A stretch of 64,000 nucleotides of DNA from Paenibacillus oralis (lineage in GTDB: Bacteria; Bacillota; Bacilli; Paenibacillales; Paenibacillaceae): NCBI RefSeq assembly GCF_003863965.1, contig NZ_RRCN01000001.1, positions 5,042,304 through 5,106,303 on the forward strand. The letters run 5' to 3'. The translations under genes were made by a program, and so were the position numbers. Within the stretch, counting starts at the first letter, position 1. Each line of letters starts with the position of its first letter. Positions 8,374 to 16,889 of the stretch are shown in pieces. Below the pieces are notes generated by a model. That model saw nothing but the letters and a program-made list of their open reading frames with translations, was not told where the DNA came from and did not search any database.

Positions 8374-9024
8374 ATGGCTGTTGACGCTAAAACGGTTAAA
8401 GAACTACGTGAAAAAACGGGCGCAGGGATGCTCGATTGCAAAAAAGCGCTGGAAGAAGCTGGCGGCGATCTGACGAAAGCGATTGAATTGCTTCGCGAAA
8501 AAGGTCTTGCCGCTGCCGCCAATAAAGCTGGCCGCATCGCTACGGAAGGCGTGGTTGAGTCTTACATACACGCCGGCGGACGGATCGGGGTTCTGGTGGA
8601 AATCAACTGCGAAACCGACTTCGTTGCGAAGACGGATCAATTTAAAGATTTCGCCCGCGACATCGCCATGCATATCGCCGCGATGAGCCCGCGTTACGTT
8701 CGCCGCGAAGAAGTGCCGCAGGAAGAAATCGATAAGGAAAAGGAAATTTTAACGGCACAAGCCCTTAACGAAGGCAAACCGGAAAAAATCGTGGAAAAAA
8801 TGGTGGAAGGCCGCATCGGCAAATATTTTGAAGAGTTCTGTTTGCTGGAGCAAGCTTTCGTTAAAGACCCGGACAAAACGATCTCCCAACTGGTTAGCGA
8901 AAAAATCAGCACGATCGGCGAAAACATTTCCATCCGCCGCTTCGTTCGTTATGAGCTTGGTGAAGGTATGGAGAAGAAAGTGGACAACTTCGTAGAAGAA
9001 GTAATGTCCCAAGTAAATAAATAA
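8374..9024 (+). CDS. tsf: Elongation factor Ts (short form)
   Basis: EF-Ts exchanges GDP for GTP on EF-Tu. The 216-residue protein carries the N-terminal UBA-like domain (KELREKTGAGMLDCKKALEE) and the core motif CETDFVAKTDQFKDFA. B. subtilis EF-Ts is about 290 residues, so part of the second core subdomain is missing here; short EF-Ts forms are known elsewhere. Start ATG 8374 follows GGAGGG. The gene is separated from rpsB by a terminator and a repeat element, so its transcription may depend on read-through or on a promoter hidden in that region. Confidence 0.97.
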   Translation: MAVDAKTVKELREKTGAGMLDCKKALEEAGGDLTKAIELLREKGLAAAANKAGRIATEGVVESYIHAGGRIGVLVEINCETDFVAKTDQFKDFARDIAMHIAAMSPRYVRREEVPQEEIDKEKEILTAQALNEGKPEKIVEKMVEGRIGKYFEEFCLLEQAFVKDPDKTISQLVSEKISTIGENISIRRFVRYELGEGMEKKVDNFVEEVMSQVNK

Positions 9025-9047
9025 TCTAAAGGCCAATCATAAACGTA

Positions 9048-9082
9048 AGGAAAGTTGGAACACGCCGTGTTCCTTCTTTTTT
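9048..9082 (+). terminator. Terminator after tsf
   Basis: GGAACAC pairs with GTGTTCC around a 3-base loop at 9057-9073, followed by TTCTTTTTT. It sits 24 bp after tsf and implies a separate promoter for pyrH within 9083-9185. Confidence 0.85.
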
Positions 9083-9185
9083 AAGAAAAACTGCCGCTAA
9101 TCGTGGTTTGTCTCCTTAGAGTTTACGTCGGTAGACGTTATTCTTTACTGTTTGTCGCGAATGAGTTCGATGTGGAGGTATACAT

Positions 9186-9914
9186 TTGGAACAGCCAGTG
9201 TTTAAACGTGTTGTCTTAAAGGTCAGTGGAGAGTCGCTCGCCGGTCAAAACGGGTACGGTATCGACGCGGACACCATTACATCCATCGCCGAACAGGTCA
9301 AGGAAGTGGTGGAACTGGGCGTTCAGGTGGCGATCGTTTGCGGCGGGGGCAATATTTGGCGCGGGATTGCCGGAAGCGCTAAGGGCATTGACCGGGCTAC
9401 GGCCGATTACATGGGCATGCTCGCGACCGTGATGAATTCCCTGGCCCTGCAGGATGCGCTGGAGCAGATCGGGGTTCCGACCCGGGTGCAAACGTCCATT
9501 GCGATGCAGCAAATCGCCGAACCTTATATCCGGCGCCGGGCTATCCGTCACTTGGAGAAAGGCCGGGTCGTCATCTTTGCCGCCGGTACGGGTAATCCGT
9601 TTTTCTCCACGGACACGACCGCTGCGCTGCGCGCCGCCGAAATCGAAGCCGAAGTTATCCTTATGGCGAAAAATAAAGTGGACGGCGTTTATTCCGCCGA
9701 TCCGTTTGTTGATCCGAATGCAGTGAAGTACGAAACCCTCACTTATTTGGATGTGCTGAATAAAAACCTAGGTGTTATGGACTCCACGGCTTCATCGCTG
9801 TGTATGGACAATGACATTCCGCTGATCGTGTTTGCCATTACGGAACAAGGAAACATTAAGCGCGTCGTGCTCGGTGAAAAAATCGGGACGATTGTTAAAG
9901 GGAGTGTTGAATAG
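9186..9914 (+). CDS. pyrH: Uridylate kinase (UMP kinase)
   Basis: PyrH phosphorylates UMP to UDP, the entry to UTP and CTP and to UDP-sugars for the wall. The 242-residue protein is an amino-acid-kinase fold: VVLKVSGESLAG at the N-terminus, the nucleotide loop CGGGNIWRG, and AAGTGNPFFSTDTTAALRAA. The start is TTG 9186 behind TGGAGGT. Its TAG stop shares its last base with the GTG start of frr, so the two are translationally coupled. Confidence 0.97.
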   Translation: MEQPVFKRVVLKVSGESLAGQNGYGIDADTITSIAEQVKEVVELGVQVAIVCGGGNIWRGIAGSAKGIDRATADYMGMLATVMNSLALQDALEQIGVPTRVQTSIAMQQIAEPYIRRRAIRHLEKGRVVIFAAGTGNPFFSTDTTAALRAAEIEAEVILMAKNKVDGVYSADPFVDPNAVKYETLTYLDVLNKNLGVMDSTASSLCMDNDIPLIVFAITEQGNIKRVVLGEKIGTIVKGSVE

Positions 9915-10468
9915 TGCCACAGTCGGTTAAAAAGCATGCCGAAGAACGTATGGACAAAGCAATCCAGGCGCTGAAAAGAGATCTTGCGACGCTGCGTGCG
10001 GGAAGAGCGGCCCCATCGCTTTTGGATCGCATTCAGGTGGAGTATTACGGAGCGCCGACTCCGGTCAATCAGTTGGCCAACATCAATACGCCGGATTCCC
10101 GGACATTACTGATTCAGCCTTGGGACAAATCATCGCTGTCCGATATCGAACGTGCGATCCAGAAATCCGATCTCGGGCTGACCCCGGCGAATGACGGATC
10201 GTCCATCCGGCTGTCGATTCCGCCGCTAACGGAGGAGCGCCGCGTTGAACTCGTGAAGATGACGAAGAAGCATGGAGAAGAGGCGAAAGTCGCCATCCGC
10301 AACATTCGCCGCGATGCCAATGACGAGATCAAGAAGATGGAAAAAACGGACATTTCGGAAGACGAGTCGCGCCGGCATCAAGAGGATATTCAGAAAACGA
10401 CGGATAAATACATCGCGGAAGTAGATAAGGTTCTTGCTGCGAAAGAGAAAGAGATTATGGAAGTTTAA
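9914..10468 (+). CDS. frr: Ribosome recycling factor
   Basis: RRF splits post-termination ribosomes together with EF-G. The 184-residue, tRNA-shaped protein contains LKRDLATLRAGRAAPSLLD and the RRDANDEIKKMEKTDISED hinge characteristic of the family. It begins with GTG sharing one base with the pyrH stop and is closed by a terminator that overlaps its own stop codon. Length and sequence are typical. Confidence 0.97.
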   Translation: MPQSVKKHAEERMDKAIQALKRDLATLRAGRAAPSLLDRIQVEYYGAPTPVNQLANINTPDSRTLLIQPWDKSSLSDIERAIQKSDLGLTPANDGSSIRLSIPPLTEERRVELVKMTKKHGEEAKVAIRNIRRDANDEIKKMEKTDISEDESRRHQEDIQKTTDKYIAEVDKVLAAKEKEIMEV

Positions 10469-10516
10469 GAGACGATAAGCGGCCCCTCCTTTTACGGTGG
10501 GGTTTGTCTCTTTTTC
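10467..10516 (+). terminator. Terminator after frr
   Basis: AAGAGAC at 10467 pairs with GTCTCTT at 10506-10512, with an inner GCCCC/GGGGT pairing, then a T run. The stem begins within the frr stop codon. It separates the frr unit from uppS. Confidence 0.8.
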
Positions 10517-10538
10517 ATCATCGGCTGGAGGAAAAGGA

Positions 10539-11306
10539 ATGATCAAGTTATTTCAACCCTGGTGGAAAAAAAAGCAACGTCCAGCACCTGCTGTTTTATC
10601 TCCTGACAACATTCCAAAGCATGTGGCCATCATTATGGACGGCAACGGACGTTGGGCGCGCAGGCTTGGTTTGCCGCGAATCGTCGGACATCGTACAGGT
10701 ATGAAAGCCGTCAAGCGAGCGACGATTGCGGCTGACGAACTTGGCATTTCCGTTTTAACGCTGTATGCTTTCTCGACGGAAAATTGGAAACGGCCGAAGG
10801 ATGAAGTCGATTTTCTGATGTCACTTCCGCAGGAATTTTTGGCGATTGAGCTTGGCGAGCTGATTGAAAAAAATGTCCAGGTGCGAATGATGGGATATAC
10901 GGACATGTTGCCTCCTCATACGATAGCCGCCATGGAAGAAGCGACTGAGCGCACGAAAAACAATACCGGACTCATTTTGAATTTTGCCCTGAATTACGGC
11001 AGCCGCCGCGAAATTGCCGAGAGCGTCAAGGCCGTTGCCAGGAAGGTGCAAAGCGGGGAACTGTCCGCAGAAGACATTACCCCCGATTCGCTTGAAGAAC
11101 ATATGCTTTCGGCCGGGCTGCCGGACCCGGATCTGCTCATCCGGACCGGCGGAGAACTGCGGCTCAGCAATTTCATGTTATGGCAAACGGCATATAGTGA
11201 ACTATGGTTTACGGATATTTATTGGCCGGAATTCCACAAGGAGCATTTGATCGAAGCGGTGGCCGAATATCAGCGGCGAACGCGGCGTTACGGCGGATTA
11301 AGCTAG
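10539..11306 (+). CDS. uppS: Isoprenyl transferase (undecaprenyl diphosphate synthase)
   Basis: UppS condenses eight isopentenyl units onto farnesyl diphosphate to give the C55 lipid carrier for peptidoglycan and teichoic acids. The 255-residue cis-prenyltransferase has HVAIIMDGNGRWA with the catalytic Asp, ISVLTLYAFSTENW, and the C-terminal IRTGGELRLSNF. I use ATG 10539, with GGAGG 7 bases upstream; an upstream GTG at 10497 lies inside the frr terminator and is rejected. cdsA follows after 19 bp. Confidence 0.97.
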   Translation: MIKLFQPWWKKKQRPAPAVLSPDNIPKHVAIIMDGNGRWARRLGLPRIVGHRTGMKAVKRATIAADELGISVLTLYAFSTENWKRPKDEVDFLMSLPQEFLAIELGELIEKNVQVRMMGYTDMLPPHTIAAMEEATERTKNNTGLILNFALNYGSRREIAESVKAVARKVQSGELSAEDITPDSLEEHMLSAGLPDPDLLIRTGGELRLSNFMLWQTAYSELWFTDIYWPEFHKEHLIEAVAEYQRRTRRYGGLS

Positions 11307-11325
11307 CGATGGAAGGTGTAAACTC

Positions 11326-12123
11326 TTGAAACAGCGGTTGATTACAGGAATCGTTGCCGGCGGCTTTTTTCTGGGCATGTGCTGGCTGGGTGGACTAACC
11401 TATCATGTACTCATCTTAATAATGGCTCTGATCGGCTACTACGAATTCGTCCGCATGACCGGACTGCCGTCGTTTGGCGGAACCGCCGTTTTGGGATATT
11501 TGGGCGTTTTGTACTTGGGTTTTCCATGGACTCTCTTACAAATCCCCATGCCGCTTCCGACCTTGGCGATCCTCTGGCTGCTTATGCTGCTGTTTTTGGC
11601 GGTGACGGTGATTTCCAAAAACGAGGTTCCGATCGGTCAAGCCGCGCTGCTGTTTCTGGGCGCCGTTTACATTGGAATCGGTTTTTCATCGATCGCTGAG
11701 ACGCGCAGCACGCCGGACGGCCACGGTCTGTTTTGGACCTTGCTGCTGCTGGCTGCGATCTGGAGCAGCGATGCCGGGGCTTATTTCACCGGCCGCCGGT
11801 TTGGAAAGAGCAAGCTGTGGCCCGCCATCAGTCCGAACAAGACGGTCGAGGGGGCGCTTGGCGGTGTTCTGCTTGCGGTGATCGTAGCGGTCATTTTTGC
11901 CGTAGCTTCCGGCGGCTTGTTAAGCATCGGACGAGCCGCGGTGGTGGGGATATCCGCCGCTGTCGTCGGCCAATTCGGCGATTTGATTCAATCGGCCTAC
12001 AAACGCGTTTACGGGATTAAGGATACGGGAAAGCTGCTGCCCGGCCATGGCGGGATTTTGGACCGCTGCGACAGTTGGATTGTGGTGTTCCCGTTTATAC
12101 ATATCCTCATTCTCCTCCCGTAG
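11326..12123 (+). CDS. cdsA: Phosphatidate cytidylyltransferase
   Basis: CdsA makes CDP-diacylglycerol from phosphatidate and CTP at the membrane; the product is the substrate of PgsA encoded at 55108. The 265-residue protein is largely hydrophobic with about eight predicted helices and ends with the family signature KLLPGHGGILDRCDSW. Start TTG 11326 follows GGAAGGTG. It is co-oriented with uppS and probably co-transcribed. The gap downstream is unusually long because of a repeat element. Confidence 0.97.
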   Translation: MKQRLITGIVAGGFFLGMCWLGGLTYHVLILIMALIGYYEFVRMTGLPSFGGTAVLGYLGVLYLGFPWTLLQIPMPLPTLAILWLLMLLFLAVTVISKNEVPIGQAALLFLGAVYIGIGFSSIAETRSTPDGHGLFWTLLLLAAIWSSDAGAYFTGRRFGKSKLWPAISPNKTVEGALGGVLLAVIVAVIFAVASGGLLSIGRAAVVGISAAVVGQFGDLIQSAYKRVYGIKDTGKLLPGHGGILDRCDSWIVVFPFIHILILLP

Positions 12124-12125
12124 AG

Positions 12126-12567
12126 GCAGTTTAAAAACCAAGCTTTGATCACGAGGCAAGAACTTGTGGACGATTCTGAGAAATAACGTCAGTATGATGG
12201 CAAGTGAAGAATTGAAAAAACGGCAAAATAGTCTATTGAAAATCCCGGGTGACAACATAAAGGAAAAATAGGTCGCTATTTCAGCCGATGTCCCCCATGT
12301 TGCGTGAAATAGAGGAATTTTATGGCGCTATTTTCACGATCTAGTGGCGAAAGGCAGCATTTTCGACCTGTTCATCAAAAATAAGACCCAAAAGTTCCCT
12401 TATGGTGATGAATAGGCTCAAATTCGGGAAATAAGACCCTAAAGTTCCTCTATTTGATGGGGACGATGCTGCGCTGCTCAGTTCCTAGCTTCGTCCGACC
12501 TAAAGCGTTTTGAAAAAACGCACATCGGAAGCATATGCTTCGGTGCTGAAAAGCCGATTTTTAAACA
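12126..12567. repeat. Family 1 element, copy 2, split by a second repeat
   Basis: The 496-bp cdsA-dxr gap begins with a family 1 left end (GTTTAAAAACCAAGC, then TTTGATCACGAGG) and finishes with a family 1 right half (GCTGCGCTGCTCAG..., CCTAGCTTCGTCC, GGTGCTGAAAAGCCGATTTTTAAAC). The middle, about 12180-12455, is unrelated AT-rich sequence with repeated units such as AAATAAGACCCTAAAGTTCC (two versions, near 12381 and 12421) and the pair CGCTATTTC / GAAATAG. This looks like one repeat inserted into another. No gene is visible. Confidence 0.75.
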
Positions 12568-12619
12568 TTGATTGAAATGAGTTTGAAAATCACGAAACTC
12601 CATTTTTTAGAGGTGCGAT

Positions 12620-13759
12620 ATGAAAAAAATAGCGTTGATCGGATCGACGGGATCGATCGGTACCCAAACGCTGGATGTCGTTCGGCAGCATCCTGGGCAA
12701 TTTGAAGTCGAAGGGCTTGCGGCCGGAGGCAATATCGAGCTGTTTGCCGAACAGGTAAACCGGTTCCGCCCGAAAAAAGCTTCCGTGGCCACGAAAGAGC
12801 TGGCCGAGCGGGTGCGCCCCCAGCTTCCACAAGGCGTGGAACTGTATTATGGGGAGCAGGGGCTAATCGAGGTGGCCGCGGGGACGGAAGCCGATACGGT
12901 GGTTACCGCCATCGTAGGCAGCGCCGGATTGCCGGCAACGATCGCCGCGATAGAGGCGGGAAAGCATATTGCGCTGGCGAACAAGGAGACGCTGGTGACG
13001 GCGGGCCATCTGGTCACCAAAGCGGCCAAGCGCAAGGGCGTCGCTCTGCTGCCGGTAGACAGTGAACATTCCGCCATTTTTCAGTGCCTGAACGGAGAGC
13101 GAATCGAAGAGGTGCGGCAAATTACGTTGACGGCTTCCGGCGGATCGTTCCGCGATTTAACCCGCGAGCAACTGCAAAACGTCACGGTTGAGGATGCGCT
13201 GAAGCACCCCAATTGGTCGATGGGCGCCAAGGTTACGATCGATTCGGCCACGATGGTCAACAAAGGACTGGAGGTCATCGAAGCGCATTGGCTGTTTGGC
13301 CTTCCTTACGAACAGATCGGGGTGCTCTTGCATCCCGAGAGCATTATCCACTCCTTCGTTGAATATCGTGACGGCAGCGTGATCGCCCAATTAGGGACGC
13401 CGGATATGCGGGTTCCGATTCAATACGCGCTTTCGTATCCGCGCCGCTGGCCGTCTGAAGCAAAAAGCCTGTCCCTTGCGGAAGTAGGCAAGCTGCATTT
13501 CCGGGAGATGGACTACACCCGGTTCCCTTGTTTAAGACTGGCCTTCGAGTGTGGTAAAATAGGTGGTACAGCTACTTGTGTTTACAATGCTGCCAATGAA
13601 GTGGCCGTCGCCCGCTTTCTGAAAGGAAACATTTCGTTTCTGCAGATTGAGACGATTATTGAAACGGTGTTGTCCAAACATGACGTTCAGGAGAAGCCGG
13701 ATCTGGAAGGGATTCGCTTCGCCGACCGCTGGGCCCGGAACATGGCCGAATCTTTATAG
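12620..13759 (+). CDS. dxr: 1-deoxy-D-xylulose 5-phosphate reductoisomerase
   Basis: Dxr converts DXP to MEP with NADPH, the first committed step of the non-mevalonate isoprenoid pathway. The 379-residue protein has the N-terminal NADPH motif IALIGSTGSIGTQTLDVV, the metal and substrate segment LLPVDSEHSAIFQCL and TASGGSFRD, and the NHMSMGAK-type block seen here as HPNWSMGAKVTIDSATMVNK. ATG 12620 follows AGAGGTG. A gap of 150 bp separates it from rseP. The product feeds UppS, encoded 1.3 kb upstream. Confidence 0.97.
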   Translation: MKKIALIGSTGSIGTQTLDVVRQHPGQFEVEGLAAGGNIELFAEQVNRFRPKKASVATKELAERVRPQLPQGVELYYGEQGLIEVAAGTEADTVVTAIVGSAGLPATIAAIEAGKHIALANKETLVTAGHLVTKAAKRKGVALLPVDSEHSAIFQCLNGERIEEVRQITLTASGGSFRDLTREQLQNVTVEDALKHPNWSMGAKVTIDSATMVNKGLEVIEAHWLFGLPYEQIGVLLHPESIIHSFVEYRDGSVIAQLGTPDMRVPIQYALSYPRRWPSEAKSLSLAEVGKLHFREMDYTRFPCLRLAFECGKIGGTATCVYNAANEVAVARFLKGNISFLQIETIIETVLSKHDVQEKPDLEGIRFADRWARNMAESL

Positions 13760-13909
13760 AGCCCGCCCGTTTGACCGGAACCTCTATAAAATTCCTCTTT
13801 TGCGCCGGAAAAGTCCGGCGGCGGTATTCTCTTGTGCCTGTTCGGAGAATAATGTTAATCTAAGAAGACGCCCTAGGACGATCCGTGGCCAAAAGGAGGA
13901 TGCTTACGC

Positions 13910-15184
13910 TTGGAATTGCTTAAAATTATATTTTTGACGGTGCTCATGTTCTTTATCATCGTTACGGTGCACGAATGGGGGCACTATTACTTCGCGAAAC
14001 GCGCGGGTATTTTGGTGCGGGAATTCGCGATCGGATTCGGGCCGAAGCTGCTTTCCTTTAAAAGAGAAGAGACGCAGTTTACTTTGCGCCTGCTTCCTTT
14101 CGGCGGGTACGCCCGTATGGCGGGGGAAGAACCCGAACTGATCCAGATTGCCGAAGGACAAACCGTCGCGCTGCGCCTGGATGGCGATACCGTTCGTAAA
14201 ATTTATTTGGACCGGTTGGACAGCCGCAAAAATGTCATCCGCGGCGAGGTGCAGCACGCCGATCTGCAGGATGATCTTGCGGTTCGCCTGGATGTGGATG
14301 GCGACGTGATGTCTTACCGCGTTCATCCGCAGGCGATGCTGGTGACCAAAGGCAAAGAAACGCAAATCGCGCCAAGGGATCGGCAGTACGGCAGCAAGAC
14401 GGTGGGGCAGCGGGCGTTGTCGATCTTCGCCGGGCCTTTAATGAATTTTATTTTGGCCTTTGTCTTGTTTGCCCTGCATACCCAAATGGCGGGGATTCCG
14501 CTGGAAACGCCGAGTCATTTGCAAATTGGCGAAGTTGTGAAAGGGATGCCGGCGGCGGAAGTTGGACTTCAGCCTGGGGATATTATCGAGACGATCAACG
14601 GTCAGCCGGTCGGCACCGATGCGAACGCAATGATCGGGAAGATTCAAGCTTCCAAGGGTCAACCGATGGAATGGACGGTCAAACGCGGCGAAGAAACGCT
14701 TAGCTTTACGATTACGCCGCGCGGAGCCGAAAAAGAAGAAGGAAAAGTGGGCAGCACGATCGTGACGATTTTCCCGACCCGCAGCGCTTCTTTCGGTGAG
14801 ACGTTTCAGGTAGCCGGGCAGAAAATGGTGTCCACGACCGAGGCGATTTTTCTTGGCTTTAAGCAGTTGATCAACAAGTTTTCCATGGACGATCTGGGCG
14901 GGCCGGTGCGCACGTTTGAAGTGACGGGGCAAATTGCCAAACAAGGGATAGCCCAGCTCACGTATTGGGCGGCAATCCTAAGCCTTTACCTTGGCATATT
15001 CAACCTGCTGCCGATTCCGGCGCTGGATGGCAGCCGTCTCGTGTTCCTCGGGGTCGAGGCGCTGCGCGGCAAGCCAATCGATCCGAACCGCGAAGGCATG
15101 GTTCATTTCATCGGCTTTGCGATGCTGTTCCTGCTGATGATCGCGGTCACTTATAATGATATATTGCGCTTGTTCCACGGCTGA
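13910..15184 (+). CDS. rseP: Site-2 intramembrane metalloprotease RseP/RasP
   Basis: This zinc protease cuts membrane-embedded anti-sigma factors such as RsiW and FtsL-type substrates. The 424-residue protein has the HEWGH zinc motif at residues 21-25 in the first membrane helix, a PDZ domain at about residues 200-270 (GLQPGDIIETINGQPVG), and the second metal motif NLLPIPALDGSRL in the C-terminal membrane region. Start TTG 13910 follows AAAGGAGG. The preceding 150-bp gap contains a GCCGGA/TCCGGC hairpin at 13804-13819 without a T tail. Confidence 0.96.
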   Translation: MELLKIIFLTVLMFFIIVTVHEWGHYYFAKRAGILVREFAIGFGPKLLSFKREETQFTLRLLPFGGYARMAGEEPELIQIAEGQTVALRLDGDTVRKIYLDRLDSRKNVIRGEVQHADLQDDLAVRLDVDGDVMSYRVHPQAMLVTKGKETQIAPRDRQYGSKTVGQRALSIFAGPLMNFILAFVLFALHTQMAGIPLETPSHLQIGEVVKGMPAAEVGLQPGDIIETINGQPVGTDANAMIGKIQASKGQPMEWTVKRGEETLSFTITPRGAEKEEGKVGSTIVTIFPTRSASFGETFQVAGQKMVSTTEAIFLGFKQLINKFSMDDLGGPVRTFEVTGQIAKQGIAQLTYWAAILSLYLGIFNLLPIPALDGSRLVFLGVEALRGKPIDPNREGMVHFIGFAMLFLLMIAVTYNDILRLFHG

Positions 15185-15258
15185 CCGGTTGCCCGGACCG
15201 TGCGAATCACGCGGTGAAATAAAAATTGTTGTTTTTTAACGGGAGGACAAGGGTTCTT

Positions 15259-16710
15259 ATGGCAAACGAGGAGAAACAATTCGTTACGGAGATTACCCCG
15301 CAGGGAGAAGATTTCTCCAGATGGTATATCGACGTCATTAAAAAAGCGGATTTAATGGATTACTCGCCGGTGCGCGGCTGTATCGTTTTTAAGCCGGACG
15401 GTTTCGAAATCTGGGAGCACATCCAGGAGGAGCTGGATCGCCGTTTTAAGGAAACGGGGCATCGCAACGCTTATTTTCCGTTGTTCATCCCGGAGAGCTT
15501 CTTCCAGAAGGAAAAGGAGCATGTCGAAGGCTTTAACCCCGAGCTGCCTTGGGTAACCGAAGCTGCCGGCGAGAAATTGGAAGAGCGGCTCGCCATCCGT
15601 CCGACTTCGGAAACGATGATCGGGCACATGTATGAGAAATGGATTCAATCCTACCGCGATTTGCCGGTGCTGATCAACCAGTGGGCCAACGTGGTCCGTT
15701 GGGAGAAACGGACGCTGCCGTTCCTGCGCACCAGCGAATTCCTTTGGCAGGAAGGCCATACCGCCCATGAAAACGAACAGGACGCGCGGGAAGAAACAAT
15801 GCGCATGCTGGAGATTTACCGCGATTTTGTCGAGAATTACTTGGCGATTCCGGTCATTGTCGGGCAAAAAACGCCGTCCGAGAAATTCGCCGGCGCGGTG
15901 GACACGTATTCCATCGAAGCGATGATGAAGGACGGCCGCGCCGTGCAAGCCGGAACCTCCCATTATTTGGGGACGAACTTTGCGTCGGCCTTTAATATTC
16001 AATACTTGAACCGTGAGAACGTCCGGGAATATGTGCATACAACCTCGTGGGGAGTAAGCACCCGGCTTATCGGATCGCTTATTATGGTTCACGGCGATGA
16101 CCGCGGCCTCGTGCTGCCGCCGAAGGTTGCGCCGAAGCAAGTCATGATCATTCCGATCGGCCCGCCGAAAACGTGGGACGCGGTTGTGGGAAGAGCGGAC
16201 GAATTGTTCGCCGAGTTGAAGAAGGCCGGGATTCGCGTTGGTATCGACGACCGTTCCGATCTTCGTCCGGGCTGGAAGTTCAACGAATACGAAATGCGCG
16301 GCGTGCCGGTACGCCTGGAGATCGGACCGCGGGATATGGAGAACGGCGTGTGCGTCCTTGTCTCCCGGATCAGCGGCGAGAAAAAAGTGGTTCAGCAGGA
16401 CAATCTGGTGGAAGAAGTCCGGGCGATGCTCGATCAGGTGCATCATGAAATGTACGAACGCGCTCATGCGTATCGTGAGGAGCATTTCTATTCCGTGGAA
16501 ACGCTGGATGAAATGAAGGCAAGCATTGAAGAAAAACGCGGCTTTACGCTGGCCGGATGGTGCGGTTCGGAGGCTTGCGAGCGCCAGGTGAAAGAGGAAA
16601 CCGGCGCGACCAGCCGCAACATTCCGTTTGCACCGAAAGAGACGAAGCACACTTGTCTGGTTTGCGGGGAACAAGCCAAGCATACCGTCGTATTTGCCAG
16701 AGCCTATTAA
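15259..16710 (+). CDS. proS: Prolyl-tRNA synthetase, short archaeal/eukaryotic-like type
   Basis: ProRS charges tRNA-Pro. I use ATG 15259 after GGGAGGACAAG; the in-frame TTG at 15226 lies before that ribosome binding site. The 483-residue protein has class II motifs (PTSETMIGHMYEKWI, the motif 2 loop RWEKRTLPFLRTSEFLWQEG, and motif 3 VHGDDRGLVLPP) but lacks the roughly 180-residue editing insertion between motifs 2 and 3 that bacterial-type ProRS such as the 564-residue B. subtilis enzyme carries. The C-terminal extension with a Cys pair (HTCLVCGEQAKHT) is typical of the archaeal/eukaryotic-like class. Without the insertion it probably depends on free-standing Ala-tRNA-Pro editing. Confidence 0.95.
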   Translation: MANEEKQFVTEITPQGEDFSRWYIDVIKKADLMDYSPVRGCIVFKPDGFEIWEHIQEELDRRFKETGHRNAYFPLFIPESFFQKEKEHVEGFNPELPWVTEAAGEKLEERLAIRPTSETMIGHMYEKWIQSYRDLPVLINQWANVVRWEKRTLPFLRTSEFLWQEGHTAHENEQDAREETMRMLEIYRDFVENYLAIPVIVGQKTPSEKFAGAVDTYSIEAMMKDGRAVQAGTSHYLGTNFASAFNIQYLNRENVREYVHTTSWGVSTRLIGSLIMVHGDDRGLVLPPKVAPKQVMIIPIGPPKTWDAVVGRADELFAELKKAGIRVGIDDRSDLRPGWKFNEYEMRGVPVRLEIGPRDMENGVCVLVSRISGEKKVVQQDNLVEEVRAMLDQVHHEMYERAHAYREEHFYSVETLDEMKASIEEKRGFTLAGWCGSEACERQVKEETGATSRNIPFAPKETKHTCLVCGEQAKHTVVFARAY

Positions 16711-16754
16711 AAATCAAACAACGCAGCCAAAAGAGGGCTTTCGGCAGTGAATCG

Positions 16755-16782
16755 CCGGGCAGGTTCATTGCCTGCCGGTTTT
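16755..16782 (+). terminator. Terminator after proS
   Basis: CCGGGCAGG and CCTGCCGG pair around a 7-base loop with one bulged G, followed by TTTT, about 45 bp after proS. Confidence 0.65.
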
Positions 16783-16889
16783 CCGCCGGGAGCTTTTTGC
16801 ATTTGAAGCGGACACGGATTCATCTGCACGGCTTTTAAACAGAGCGTTCCAAAAGTCAAGTTTTCAGCACTAGAATGGGGGAGGAAGAC

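Noticed and set aside
8282..8473. Small + strand frame overlapping the tsf start
   Set aside because: It begins in the right end of the repeat element and runs out of frame into tsf; low-complexity and without a ribosome binding site.
13804..13819. Terminator after dxr
   Set aside because: GCCGGA/TCCGGC forms a short hairpin but is followed by GGCGGTATT, not a T run, so it is not called as a terminator.
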